From Gnetum montanum (taxonomy: Eukaryota; Streptophyta; Gnetopsida; Gnetales; Gnetaceae), in contig MNCI01014439.1 of the NCBI GenBank assembly GCA_015680685.1, forward strand, positions 98,423-162,422: a DNA stretch of 64,000 bases, written 5' to 3'. Of this stretch, positions 21,650 to 33,939 are shown piece by piece; position 1 is the first letter of the stretch; each line of letters starts with the position of its first letter. A model generated the notes under the pieces. That model was not told the origin of the DNA. It made no database searches and saw only the letters and a program-made list of their open reading frames with translations. Both the position numbers and the translations under genes were made by a program.

Positions 21650-22170
21650 TGGTTTTTTACAGGGGGAAAGGGCTAAGCAGGGAGGAAGGAGGTTCAGGAA
21701 AAGGGTAAAGATGAGGTTTAGCAAAGTCCCTCATCGGAGTGCTCATGAGAGAGTTGTTCGCATTTTCATTTTTACTTTTGCTGACCTTCGAACTCTCATT
21801 AAAATGTTTGGAGAGGATGACTACGAAACAGCTTATGTGCCATTTTCTTTAGGCATGTGAGTTTTTACTCTCTTACACTTTTGCCTTTTTCTATTTTTCC
21901 ATTTACATTTGTGAACAACCTTCTTGCAAGGTAGGTGTTTCTTTCCCTAGATGAGTTGTGTTACATCCATGTGGGGGCTTTGACTTGCCTACAGATGCTT
22001 CCCATGTGGCAAGCTATGTTACGCATGTCATGGACTTTGCGATTGAGCAAACAAGAGGGCTTAATAGGAGTTGGAAAAAGCTTGCAAAAGAGGGGAGTGA
22101 GTAGATATTGCAGGTGCAAGAAGTAGGGTAAAAGGAAGAAGCTTAGAAGGTAGGACAGGATATGCACTCT
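21650..22170 (+). other. Possible second antisense coding remnant near the 3' end of B
   Basis: A plus frame near 21709-21856 reads MRFSKVPHRSAHERVV and ends EDDYETAYVPFSLGM at a donor-like GTGAGT. Beyond a T-rich stretch, frames at about 21960-22090 read FDLPTDASHVASYVTHVMDF or the overlapping MFLSLDELCYIHVGAL. The joins are not clean and no family is recognised. Tat-like elements often carry antisense ORFs in this position. Weak evidence. Confidence 0.25.
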
Positions 22171-22182
22171 TAAGTAGGCAAG

Positions 22183-22629
22183 CTAGTCCAGACAATCACT
22201 TTGCAATGCTATAGCATTTGCTGCCGTAGCGAGATGCACCTTCGACCAACGCCTCACCAGAACACACCCTGCAAACATAGAGAGTGAACTAGAAGAAACA
22301 GCCATGATGCAAAACATAAGCAAAGGTCTCACTTGCTGTAGACATTGTTGAAGCTCTTGGACATCGTTGCTAGTGTACGATGTCCAAAGTAGAAAGGCCA
22401 GCAGCAGCCTTAGCAGCATCAATGTGGAGGAGCTAGCATTGAAGGAGTGGGGAGTTTCTATGTGTGCGGATGCTCTGGAATCCCTACCAAAGGCATGCAT
22501 TCTCAGTTTAGCTATGGGATCAGTTACCACATAGCTAAATGTCATCTGAGCCCAGATGCTAGTAGGGAGCTGGAGGGTAACAATATTTTGGCTAGGCCAC
22601 AATACTACCAAAACTCCAATAGTAGGCAC
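22183..22629 (-). CDS. Unrecognised 148-codon frame in element sense, downstream of integrase
   Basis: The open minus frame MPTIGVLVVLWPSQN... contains ELQQCLQQVRPLLMFC and a hydrophobic stretch (LMLLRLLLAFLLW), so a membrane or coiled-coil segment is conceivable. It sits between the 30-bp array and the PPT. Element A lacks this part in the window, so no comparison is possible. It may be accidental. Confidence 0.25.
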   Translation of the reverse strand: MPTIGVLVVLWPSQNIVTLQLPTSIWAQMTFSYVVTDPIAKLRMHAFGRDSRASAHIETPHSFNASSSTLMLLRLLLAFLLWTSYTSNDVQELQQCLQQVRPLLMFCIMAVSSSSLSMFAGCVLVRRWSKVHLATAANAIALQSDCLD

Positions 22630-22879
22630 TGACCAAGGAACTACCGTCAGGGCGATGGGTTGTAGCGATGGTAGGTCTGGGGGCTTAGTGAGATATCATA
22701 TGACATCTTTGTGGGATCAGCAAGGTGCCAGGAGTGGCAACATTACATATGTTCCAGATCGTGTTCTCAGTGTGTCGTGAACTGCATTCTGAAACCGCAA
22801 CGTCCCACCTCACGTTGGTACTATGCAAGCTCTCTTGATGTGTACTTAATGCAGATGCATGCTAGGGATGTGCCACGAA

Positions 22880-23245
22880 CCTAGTTTAAGGTCTTGGTAG
22901 ACCATGTGCTGGTTTAAGGTCCTAGCAGATCGCTATGCTGGTTTAAAGTCCAATAGACTATATGTGCTAGTTTAAGTTCCCAGTAGACCATGTGTCCTAG
23001 TTTAACATCATAGCGAACTATCTGTGCCAGTTTTACATTATAGCGGATGTTTGTTGCTAATTTTATGTCATGGCAGATGATCTGTGCTAGTTTAATATCA
23101 TAGTGGACATTGGTGTAAATGTGCTAGTTTAACGTCGTAGCGGACGTTTGCTCACCTTTGCCAGTTTTACATCATAGCATATGTTTTTTGCCAGTTTTAT
23201 ATTGTAGCAAACGATTGCCTATTTGCTCTATGTGCTTAGATGTAG
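22880..23245 (-). repeat. About 30-bp hairpin-unit array (B)
   Basis: Counterpart of 2095-2430. Units carry stems such as GGTC-CTAGCA-GATC, AGTC-CAATA-GACT and CGTC-GTAGCG-GACG. Confidence 0.75.
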
Positions 23246-24480
23246 TACAGCTTGAGGTACGAGTGATTCACTAGGTCGATGAACTCGTTGCCATCCATGT
23301 CCACCAACTTGAAGGCTCCATTCCCAAAGGCTTTGGTGACCACATATGGGCCTTCCCAATTGGCTAAAAATTTTCTCACATGCTCACGAACAACCTTGAG
23401 GATGAGGTCTCCCTTCTATATTGGCCGTTGATGCGGGTCTGCATTTTTTTTTACTGTTGCTTGCTATGGTAGTGCTCTATGCGACTCAGGGTTTGCATAC
23501 GCTCTTCCTCTATTGAGTCGAGGTTGATAATCCTTGACTCAGTATTCTGGGCTTTGCTCACAACATTAGATAGGATCATCCGGAGTGATGGTACCCACAA
23601 CTCAAGAGGTAACACATCTTTAGATCAATAAACAAGACTATAAGGAGTCTTACTCATCACGGTTCTGCATGTCATCCTATAGGCCAATAGAACATAGAGG
23701 ATTTTCTCATGCCACCACCTCTTGCTGTTGCTAAGCATCCTTTTTAGGAAGTTGATGACGAACTTATTTGTAGCCTCCACCTGCCTATTCACATGTGGGT
23801 AATATGAGGAGGAAAATGATTTCCTAATGCCCAGATTGCTGCAGATGGTTTGGGTTTCCGTACTACTAAATTATGGTCCATTTTCGGTTACAATAGTCAT
23901 CGGAAGCCCAAACCTTGTCACGATGCTATCCAAGATGAAGTGGAAAACCTGCTGAGATGTTGTCTTCCTTAGGGTGATAGCTTCCACCCACTTAGTAAAG
24001 TACTCAATGGCAGTGATGATGAAACTATGCCCTATGGAGGACTTGGACGTGATAGGTCCTATGAGGTCTAGTCCCCATTGTTGGAAAGGCCATGTGATCT
24101 GCATTGTGTGCAACTCTGTAGGTGAAACGTGTATGATATTTGCGTATCTCTGGCACGTGTTGCACGTCTTGAGCTTTGACAAGAAATCATGCTCCATATG
24201 GGGCCATTAGTATCCTAGGCGTCTAATTTTTGTAGCCATAGCCCTAGGTGCTATGTGTCTGCCACACAGTCTCTCATGTACTTCATTAATCACCTTCCAC
24301 GCCTGCTCCTCACCCACGCATGCCAGCAATATCCCATCATTGGAATGCTTACATAGGCTATCATTTCCCATGAGCATATATTACCAAGCACACTTGCGAA
24401 TTGCATCTCTTAGGGTAGATGTCAGTCCGCTTGGGGGTTTGCTGTGTTGTAGGTAGGCTTTAATGTTAGCGTACCACTCC
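23240..24480 (-). pseudogene. Integrase (element B)
   Basis: In order on the minus strand: zinc region with INEVHERLCGRHIAPR and CNTCQRYANI (both Cys kept); linker TELHTMQITWPFQQWGL; core starting DLIGPIT (first Asp kept), FTKWVEAITLRKTTSQQVF; second acidic position TENGP (Asp to Glu); YYPHVNRQVEATNK (Glu kept); AYRMTCRTVMSKTPYSL; C-terminus NWEGPYVVTKAFGNGAFK. The 108-codon frame 23871-24197 is open, with stops elsewhere. Inserts element cDNA into the genome in living relatives; broken here. Confidence 0.85.
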
Positions 24481-24518
24481 TAGGTATCTGCAGCACTAAT
24501 AGAGGCCACGTGCCCCAC

Positions 24519-25570
24519 CTAAGTGATAGGCTCAGTACATTCGACAATCGAAGTTAGCAGACTTGCAAACGAGTGTGGTGGAATATTTAGTGCAAGGGTG
24601 GCTAAGGCGTCTACTACGGTGTTCTCGTTGCATGGCACATGTTGCACATTCGTAGTTGCAAACTGTTTGAGTAGGCTTTTTACTAGGTTGCAATGTGGTT
24701 GCAAATGAATAGCTTTGTAGGCATAGACCTCAATGATTTGATTCACAACTAGTTGTGAATCACTGCGAATCACCAAGTGTTGTATGCGTAGTGTTTGGGT
24801 AGTTGAGAGGCCTCTAAGTAGCCCCTCATAGTCTGCCACATTGTTGGTGTATGCGAACGCAAAACGATAAGCAAACAGCTACATTTCCCCAGAGGGAAAT
24901 GTAATGACCTTAGCTACACTACCTCCTCGAGTGGTCGAGGTGCCCTCAAAGTGTAAAGTAGCTTCCAAGTGCGATGGGATAGCGTTGATAGTGCTAAGAT
25001 GCTCATCTGGGAATTTGGGATCTATGGTTGCCTGATCGTCGACGGGTAAGGCCGTAAGTTGTGTTGCTATGGCTTGACCCTTCATTGACAATTGGCTCAC
25101 ATAGTGCAAATCGAACTCTACAGCTATTGCTTTCCATCAGGCTATCCTGCTACATTCATACAGGTTGTTAGTGATAGCCCAGAGTATGTTGTTTTTGCAA
25201 ATAATGTTAATTGTACTGTAGAACAAGTAATGCCTCCACTTCTTTAACGCAAATACTAAGACAAGGCAATTCCTCTCCACCTCGTTATATTTCGCCTCAT
25301 GTGTTATTAATGCATAACTCAAATAATACAATGGTATCTCAAATCTGTCGTCTTGTTTCTGACATAACAGTGCTGCAATACATGTGTTAGAGGTGGTAAG
25401 GTAGATGAAGAAAGGTCTATCCCTTTATGGCGGATGCACAGTTGGGAGATGCAGAAGCTCTTTCTTCAAGTCATCGAAGGCTTGTTGACATTGAGTCATC
25501 CATTCAAAGTTAACCCCTTTCTTCAGAAGATGTTGCATGGGGTGTAACTTGTCAGTTAACTTTGCTATGA
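24519..25570 (-). pseudogene. RNase H plus archaeal-type RNase H (element B)
   Basis: First module (25137-25450): FFIYLTTSNTCIAALLCQK, YYLSYALITHEAKYNEVE, KKWRHYLF. Second module (24519-25109): LHFEGTS (Asp to Glu), NNVADYEGLLRGL, RSDSQLVVNQ, VDALATLAL. An in-frame stop follows FPSGEM. The dual arrangement supports Tat lineage. Confidence 0.8.
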
Positions 25571-25574
25571 ACCT

Positions 25575-26735
25575 TCAAATAAACTGTACCCTACCTTGCA
25601 AACCACATAATTCCTTAAGATTTGTAGGAGGTGCCAGGTTGACAATGGCCTTAACTTTGTTAGGGTCCACCTGTATTCTGGCCTCCAATACTACAAACCC
25701 TAACATGCACCCAATTTTCACCCCGAAGGCACACTTCTTAGGATTAAGGTGCAGATCATGAATTTGACAGCACTTGAGGACTACCCCTAGATCGCGTGGG
25801 TGATCAGTGGCATATTTGGACTTGACTGCTATATCATCCATGTAGTCATTTAGTGTTTCTAGGATGTAGTCACTGAAGATGTAGGTCATGGCTCGCCAGT
25901 AGGTTGCTCCGGCGTTCTTAAGCCCAAAAGGCATCATGGTGTAACAAAAGGTACCCGATGGGGTCATGAAAGTTGTTGTTATCCGATGCTCTGGGTTGAT
26001 GTGAATTTGGTTGAAGCCGAAGAAACCATCCATGAAGGATAGAAAAGCATGACCAACCATAGTCTCGATGAGTTGATCGATGCTTGGAAGTGAAAAATTA
26101 TCTTTGATCGTTACCTTGTTCAGAGCTCGAAAGTTTATACAGAGTCGTATTCCTCTCATTTTCTTAGAAACCATAATGATGTTGGACACCCATTCCAAAT
26201 AATCAACTGTGCAGATAAAACCAACTTGGTATAGCTTGGTGATTTGATCTCTTAAGGCTAGTGCAATTCTTGGTTTAACCTTACAAGCTTTCTTCATGAC
26301 TACCTTCATACGTGGGTCTAGGATGATGTTGTGTTGTATCAGCCTCGAATCTAAACCTGGAATGTCACTATATGACCATGCGAAGACTTTAATGTTGTCT
26401 TGCAGGATTTTTCCCATACCTTCGTGTGTCTGCACATCTAAGAAGGAACTAATTTTTCACATTTTTACTTCCCCCTTGGACGTGGTCATAGACATCTTGA
26501 TGAAAGGGTTCTTAGTCACATCCTTAGCCTCTAGATCTAGGGTTCGGACCAAATTCTTGGACCAGTCTAGGGATGTTTCTAAGGATGCTATGGTGCTAGC
26601 TATGGTCGATTCCCAATCAATCAAGTCTAGGATCAATTGTCTTGCGAGCTTGCCATGTGGATCGGCTAAAGCTAAAGGCATGGAGAGATTGCGATGCATT
26701 TCCATTTTTTTGCTCAACCAGTTTAAATTCATGGA
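25575..26735 (-). pseudogene. Reverse transcriptase (element B), best-preserved copy
   Basis: The 286-codon open frame (25575-26435) spans most of RT: NIKVFAWSYSDIPGLD, LYQVGFICTVDYLEWVSNI, RLCINFRALNKVTIKDNFSL, MDGFFGFNQIHINPEHRITT, CYTMMPFGLKNAGATYWRAM and the catalytic YMDDIAVKS. The N-terminal piece 26457-26732 begins MNLNWLSKKMEMHRNLSMPL and is separated by one stop. The start Met lies just below the 50-bp array. The core looks intact, but the whole polyprotein is not. Confidence 0.9.
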
Positions 26736-26852
26736 AGACTGCTAAGGCATGGGGATGCAAAAAAGAAAAAATGTAAAAGTGTAGAACTGTTGATCTGAGA
26801 ATGCAAAACTGCTAACAAATATAAAACTACCGATGCAAAAGCGTGAAACTAC

Positions 26853-27325
26853 TAGTTTAACGTCATTGCAGACTATGTATGTGTAATGGATCGAAACTAC
26901 TAGTTTAAGATCTTTTCGAACTAGTAAAGTCATCGCTACAACAAGACTGCTAGTTTAAGGTCTTTTCGAACTGGTAAAGTCATCGCTACGCTAAGATTGC
27001 TAGTTTAAGGTCTTCCTAGACCGGTAGAGTTGTAACTACGCTAAGATTGCTAGTTTAAGGTCTTCCCATACCGCTAGAGTTGTAACTATGCTAGGATTAC
27101 TAGTTTAAGGTCTTTTTGGACTGGTAAAATTGTAACTATGCTAAGATTTCTAGTTTAAGGTATTTCTATATCGGTAAAGTCGCCGCTATGTCAAGATTGC
27201 TCGTTTAAGGTATTTCAGGGCTAGTAATGTTGTAATGACACTAACATTGCTAGTTTAATCTCTTTCCAGACTAGTAAGGTCACGGCTACATCAAGATTTC
27301 TAGTTTAAGGTCTTTCTGAACTAGT
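26853..27325. repeat. 50-bp-period array, 10 units (B)
   Basis: TAGTTTAAGG-type starts at 26853, 26901, 26951, 27001, 27051, 27101, 27151, 27201, 27251, 27301. The spacing is exactly 50 bp in all but the first step (48). Units include GGTCT-TCCT-AGACC and TAAGATTGC. The A copy has only three units. Confidence 0.9.
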
Positions 27326-27577
27326 AACTAAAAATATATTTTTTTTGTTTTTCAGGAAAGAAAATAGTTAGCTCGAAGCGTGCCAAGATCTTTCACCCAG
27401 ATCTATCTATTTTAATTGCCAACAGTGCTACGATGTCGTGGGGAGGATGCTACTCTGCATGGCATACCCCACATTAAATGAAGAGAGAGAATGGCAAGTT
27501 TCCCTTTTTCACCATTAAACCCTGGTAAGCTTGTCATTCTCACTGTAACAGCACAGAGCCCACATTCGGAGGACAGA

Positions 27578-30500
27578 GCAACCATGCTAATAGAGAGCAA
27601 GGAGGTTTTTTGGAATAGCAACAAGAAAAATTTGATGAGCAGGGCAATGGCTCCAAAGAAGGAATGCACATACTTGGCACTCGTAAAGGTTGAGGAGGTA
27701 AAGAAAGCCCTAGGGCACGTGACACAATTACGCGTCACGGTGCGGGAAGAGACGCCAATGACTCGGTAGGCTGCTATGCTTCCTCTATTTTTTTCATGCT
27801 TCTTTTATCATTTTTTATTTTTTTCTTTCAATTTTTCAATTCAGCTTCAATTATCCATGTTTTCTGTCATCGCGTTGTTGTTGTTTTGGCCCTTGCCCCA
27901 TCGTTTTTGCCATTTTGGCTGCGGTGGATGCACAAATGCTACGCTAACATTGCATGCAAGGTTGCTTAAGTTGTCAGCATTGTGGTTCTCATAAATGCGG
28001 GGGTTTGGACACTTTAAGTTACATGAATTTCGAATGGCATCGCATAGGACCCTTAGAAGGGTTTGGCCATGTGTGATGCGATAGTGCTATGCTAGGGTTA
28101 ATTACTCTGTTTCTATGCTAGGTTGTTTTCGCTACACTATCACTTTCATGTTCTTAGCTACGCTATGTACAGGCTGGCTAAAATGCTAATTCTTGGCTAT
28201 GCTAATGCTTGCTATGCTACGTGTGTATTGTGCTCGATCGTAGTGCTAACTTTTGTCATTGTGTTGTACAAGATAGTGCTAAGGCCAATTCTGATTGTCT
28301 TAGAAATTGCAGGGGTCCTGTGTTGCATAAATAGACCAGTGGCCAACATTCCTCCTCCCCATACATGTGTGGGGGAGTGGGGGGTCTGGTTTAGGAAAGG
28401 AGCACAGGAGTTCCTACAATTCCTCCTCCAATGCTTCAGTGTGGTCGTTTGGTCATACCAAGAGGAGGAAGAGGCAACCATCATAATAGAAACCCTATTT
28501 CCTGGGGTAATCCAGGGTATTTTGAGGTTTTTGATGGATGGGACAATTAGTAGTAGGTAGGGAGAAGGATCCAGTTAACACCCAAAATATTTGAGGCATT
28601 TGTCTTGGATTTGGGGATATGCCCAAGTACAGGTGCTACCATCCTTACAACACATTGTTCGTTGCACGTCATATGGGAACATGGTTCCAAAACCAACCAA
28701 GAACCATCTACTATGTTGGCAGGTGAGTTTTACAGCCCTGTTCCTTTGCATTGTGTCACGTTCGTTATGCTAGCCAAATGTTAATGCTATGTTTTTATTA
28801 CTATGTTTTAAATTAATAAGGAATGGCTTCATGAAAACACGGATGTGCTAACCATAGCATGGATGGCCCTACAGGAGTTCTCTTCTACTGAGAACCTACA
28901 TGCAGGTGTGATTGGTCAATGCGGGGGTGAATACCACACCTACCCAAAGATATACCCCATTCCCTATGACAGATGCAAGGAGTTGGGTTGTTTGGATGAG
29001 GGATGGGAATCCTTCAAACAAATCACTATTAAACAAGTTCTAGTTAGTCTTCCGCCATTCCCATTATCATATAAACTTGGTAAGCTAAGAAGTAGGTGCA
29101 ACATGCTGAAGTGTCTTTACTATTTTTTTTGTATTTTCTATGTATTTATGATAAAATTTTCTTATGAAAACTTCTATAGGGGCGAGAAATTCCTAGGAGG
29201 TGAGAGTGATAACCACCGAGAACTAGGATGAAAAGATCTACTTCAAGTATGGAGAAGTAGATGGGAGCCAACGTTGGATATGCAGTGTGGCCTCAGACTC
29301 CTTGGTCAGAATATCCAAAAGACTGGGCTTATGGATCTGTTCTTGGCCTCGAATCCAAGTGTTCCTACTACTAAGATGCTCTCCTTGGTTGACTAGGATG
29401 GGCCACTTCTACACATGCATATAGGATGTACAGGTGGTCATTGAAATCAATGACCAGTTGTTCACAAACCTTTTCGGTGTCCCTACCAATGGCATCCTCA
29501 TAGGGTCGAAGACCAAGGGGGAGATGACCCTTCAGAAGAAGGACATTCAAGAGTGGTTAGGGATTGCCAAGAAGTGGAAGGGGCTTTCCATGGAGAAGCT
29601 CTAGTCGAGACCTACCAAGGAAGTTTACCCTCTCTTCCATGCTCATGCATTCCCCTAGCTACTTACCCAAGGGAAGGTCCTTGGGATTGAGCAGGCTTGG
29701 ATAATGTGTGAGGTCATGGAAGAGGGGGCTTGCTACAACTAGACTAGGTTTCTATGTAAAGGCTTGTAGATTGAAATCTTGGGACTCCATAAGAAGCCAG
29801 AGTTCCATTCCAATATACATTATGCCTTTTATATAGCCTGCGTGTGGTGTTTCGTGGAGTTTCTAGTAGTCCATGAAAATGGAGCTTGGGTCATGCGAAA
29901 TTGCGATCAGATTTTTAGATCATGGATTCGCCACATCCTAAGGGCCACCTAAGCCCAAGATCCACAAGAAATAATTGGGGATGCATTCTCTATAATGACT
30001 AGGAATCAGATGGCCCACAACTTTTGTGGCCAAGATAGCGTAGGAGAGGTGCCCCCTGCCATAGCCGGTAGCATGTCATGGGGAAAACGTCTCATAGCCA
30101 AGACTGTGGCCACCAAGTTGCAGTGAAAGAGGTCTACTCCAATTGAGGGAAACCTTCACATGGAGGAAGAGGAGGGGTAGAGACTGTTGTTCAAGATGTA
30201 GAGGATACAACCCCCCATTGGTAAATGCTTTTGTTTAATGCCTACTTTGCTAATGCCTGCTACGCTATGCTACACTAGACATCGTATCGTAGCATAGCAC
30301 CCTCTTTAAACTAAGAGCTAATGCAAACATGTTTTTGGACTGCCAGAGGAAGAAGAGTAAGAAAAAGAAGGCAACAAAGAGGTGGCGGCCCCTAAGATGG
30401 GCATGATGAATAAAGATGCAGAGGCCCTAGTATCAGAAGAAAGGACCCTAGTCAAGAGGGCAAGAGTTCCTACCGCTAAGGCAGGGGTTCTTGTTATTAG

Positions 30501-32056
30501 GAAGAATCCTCCTACTAACGAGGAGGAAATTTTTGAAGATGAAGAATAGTCTCCTATGAATAAAGGAGCTATTGGTGCCTCAAAATTCAAAGTGCCCATG
30601 AATAAAGGAGAAGCCCACATCAACACAGAAGGGACTTCTACCAAGGATGTAACCATCACTCTGAATCAGAAGGAAGGGGAACTACAATTAGGCATTGGTG
30701 AATTTGGCAATATGTCTACCTTGTCATAGCCCATTTTAATCATTTCTAACATTCTTAGTTGTATGAAAACACCACGGTTAACATTGCAGGACCCCCACTA
30801 ATTCGTGTGGAACCATGGACCGAGACCCCTGATAAGTTTGCGTTTATGCAGGGGATTGTTGATGACATGATCAACCATCTTTAGCAGATCGACCATGAAG
30901 TGGGTAAGTAGTAGTGCTAGATGCTTTCATGTTGCTTTGCTAGAGTTCTCGAATTTGTTAACCTTGCTACACTAATGTGGCTGACATGCTCTTTATGTTG
31001 TGATAGCCTCTCAAATCAAATGGGACCTGACATCTCCTTCGAAACTTGGTGACGTGCCTACATTCTCACCTGAAGTGAACGAGGTGCCTCGTCACGTATA
31101 TGATGAGGCCAGCAAATGTGCTTTGCACTCGGCCCGCTCCTTGTGGGATTACAAGCACATCAATGAAGACCTATGGAAATGGGTCTAAAAGGCTGAAAAC
31201 GAGAAGGCTGACTTAAGTGCCGAGGTGGAGGACCTCATATTGAGGAACGAGTTCCTCCTAGCCCGTGATACTAACAATGAGGACTAGTGCACAGCTGTGA
31301 TAGATCATGCTAGATTTTGGATAGTCATGCATTAGAACAATGAAGCCACCCATGAAATAATAGAGTAGTAAATGCAAATGGACTTGTTGGCCCAAAAGAT
31401 TCAAGATTGGAAAGGCTTTAGTGCCAGGGTTTATGAATGGGGGCAATCCCAAAAAAACCATAAACACATGTATAAACTGGAATGTGCCACCTATTGTAAA
31501 CTGTACAGGGACACCTCTATGGAGGTGTTTATCTATAAGGAATTTGTAGATGCTATTGGCATTTTTGAGGCCTACAAAAAGTTCAAAGAGTAGGTAAAGG
31601 TTATGGAATCACCTGAATGGGATGTAGACCTTCCTACAGGAGAGATCGCAACTACCTCCTTTTCACCAAGACCACCGAGGTGGATGACTATCGAAAAGGA
31701 GAAAGCTGTTGTGGACGCTGGACCAAGAAATAGGCATTGGGTGGATATCATGGTAGAGGAGGTTTGGTGCTACCTCGAGCTCAATCTAGACCAAATACCC
31801 TTTGAGATGGATGCAGGTCCTTGTCAGGTCTGTCATAGTCACTTTCTGCTGTATTAATGCTTATGCTCTGTTGCAACTTGTGTGTGTTTCCCTAACCCAC
31901 TACTTCATTCCTACGATGCAAGTTCCAGGTGAGGGTGCAGGGCTCGTAGAGGGTAGGAATGAAGAGTCAGTAGAGGACAACGTAGGAGAAGGTGATGCAG
32001 AAGGGGATGATGTAGAAGAGAGTGATGAAGATGATGCAGGCAGAGACAACGCATGA
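27578..32056 (+). pseudogene. Antisense eight-exon gene (copy B)
   Basis: Homologous to 10603-15123. Exon ends by alignment: about 27578-27765, 28273-28722, 28811-29079, 29180-30220, 30347-30697, 30790-30903, 31007 to about 31813, 31921-32056. Exon 2 is better kept than in A: GVWFRKGAQEFLQFLLQ, SVVVWSYQEEEEATIIIETL, supporting the HAD/FCP1-like reading. The acid in LIVLEIAGVLCC is Glu with no second Asp, so catalysis is unlikely. Exon 7 runs ASQIKWDLTSPSKLGD through the coiled coil (LSAEVEDLILRNEFLL). Exon 8 ends DEDDAGRDNA then TGA. Broken acceptors before exons 2 and 3, stops, and loss of the TATA segment make it a pseudogene. Not a processed copy, since the introns are present. Confidence 0.65.
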
Positions 32057-32212
32057 TGACATGGGAACTTTTTTTGAAAATTTTTTGTTTTTGTAAAATT
32101 TCTACAAACATTGTCTAAAAGAAATATTTTGAATAAATATGTGAATTGATTCTACACTAACTTATGCATTGTGTACATGTTGAATGTCATGCTAAATTTT
32201 TTCTCTTTTGTG

Positions 32213-32445
32213 CTAGTTTTAGGCCATTTCGAGCCCCTACTAGTTTTAGGCCATTTCAGGCTGTGGCATAACATAGTTTTAAGCCATTTTGAGCCATCGC
32301 TAGTTTTAGCCCATTTTGGGCCATGGAATAACATAGTTTTAGGCAATTTCTAGCCATCACTATTTTTAGGCCATTTTGGGTTGTGGCATAACATAGTTTT
32401 AGGCCATTTCAGGCCATCACTAGTTTTAGGCCATTTCGGGCCGGT
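32213..32445. repeat. 60-bp higher-order array (27+33 bp) (B)
   Basis: Starts at 32213, 32240, 32273, 32300, 32333, 32360, 32393, 32420 alternate 27 and 33 bp, as in A, with GGCC or GGCCATTTCGGGCC stems. Confidence 0.85.
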
Positions 32446-32559
32446 AGCATGTTAAAGGGTGATACGCTAACGATTTGGAAAATGGTTAATTAGCAACTAC
32501 CATAGATAGAAAATAGAAGGATGAAAAATGTGCAAGGGTGGAAAACTGGACAAGAAGCA

Positions 32560-33430
32560 ATGGGGTTGCTACGCTATGCGTAGCTGCTTCTTGACCCATT
32601 GTGCATTGAGAAAGACATAAGGCTGAGATCCTTTGTTAGGGCCTTCATCTACATCATTGCCCCCCACTTGGAAGGGAAACTTAGCCCATGCACTTTCATT
32701 TTGGAAACTAACTTGTTAAGCTGATTCCTCCGCCAAGAGCTTAGTGTGTGCTACGATAGGTGCTTCATTCTCAAAGGTTACAACCTCTAAGCTCTATTCC
32801 ATGTCTACGTTATTGATTTCTTGCATCGCTACCTCATCACCATGGATCACCACCTCCATGCTTGTGTATGGTAGGCGGATCTCCTGATGAATGGGCAAAG
32901 AGATAGCCCTAATTTGTGCTAACCATGATCTCCCCAAGATCAGGTTAAAACTAGGCATTTCCTCGACCATCATGAATGTTGCGTTCATGGGGAACTAGTC
33001 CCCTGCCACGAAGTCTATGTGGAATGTGCCCTTCAGAACGACCTGGGTCCCATTGAATGACCTTAGGCATGATGTCATTGTGGGTTTGATCTGGTCAACC
33101 AAGCCCAACTTGTTCACTATAGGGAAGGGGATGACATTTCTGGCAACCCCGTCATCAACATGTATCCTTCGGATCTGGTGTTGACTAATTCAAATTGTGA
33201 TGAATAGGGGTGTTGTAGTCTCCTGACCCTTTTAAGGATCTTCCCTAATGAAGTCATTGCTAAAAGTTACTTGGAACAGTTTTGGCTCTGCAGGTGCAGA
33301 GGAAAGCATGACTGAATGCATTGCTTCCTCTTCTGCTCGCATGTCTTCGTTGATCGGAATTGTTGTCAACATGTGGATCAAAGCCTCATGGTGTGGGATG
33401 GATCTCATGATTAGGTCATACAAGCTTAAC
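32560..33430 (-). pseudogene. Aspartic protease region (element B)
   Basis: Minus frame IHVDDGVARNVI near 33130-33175 is the degenerate active site. The following 32794-32988 frame reads FMMVEEMPSFNLILGRSWLA, the conserved ILGR-WL turn of retroelement proteases. Acidic linker frames (33232-33423) precede it. Coding similarity ends near 32560, before the 60-bp array. Confidence 0.7.
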
Positions 33431-33939
33431 GTAGTGTTGTTTTGTTTCAGAGCTTGTTTGACCTAAGTGAGGGCATCCAGAAGGTCTTGGTCACACCCTG
33501 TTTACTGCCTTTTCCCTCTTCTATTCATCCTAGGAGATAAATTTCCCAAGGAGGGGTAGTTTCGGATCTGGGTTTAGATCTTTTTTGGCAGGGCAACATG
33601 GACTATGTGGTTGTAGCAACGTCCCTCTTTGGTGAGGAGGGCATAGATGAAGGGGGTGAAGATGTGTGCTTGGAAATACCTGGGGTGGTATTTTCCTTCG
33701 ATGTCTCACCTGTGAAACGCACTTCTCATTTTCTAGAATGAGAAGGCTGCGCAACTGCCTTACATGGAATGGGGGCTATTGAAAGAGTTAGTCCCTGATG
33801 ACAAAAAGAGCTAACGATGTTAATGAGGGGTGGCGTGGTTCCACTAATAGATGGCATGGGGGTGGATGCCCAAGGAGGGACCCTCAGGACAAATAGCTAC
33901 AATGAGCCTTGACCATCCACTCATGGTGTTGGTGTGCTA

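Noticed and set aside
21545-21660. Start of a separate transposon between the PPT and array of B
   Set aside because: No terminal repeats or target duplication; the stretch is collinear with the 3' region of C near 57700.
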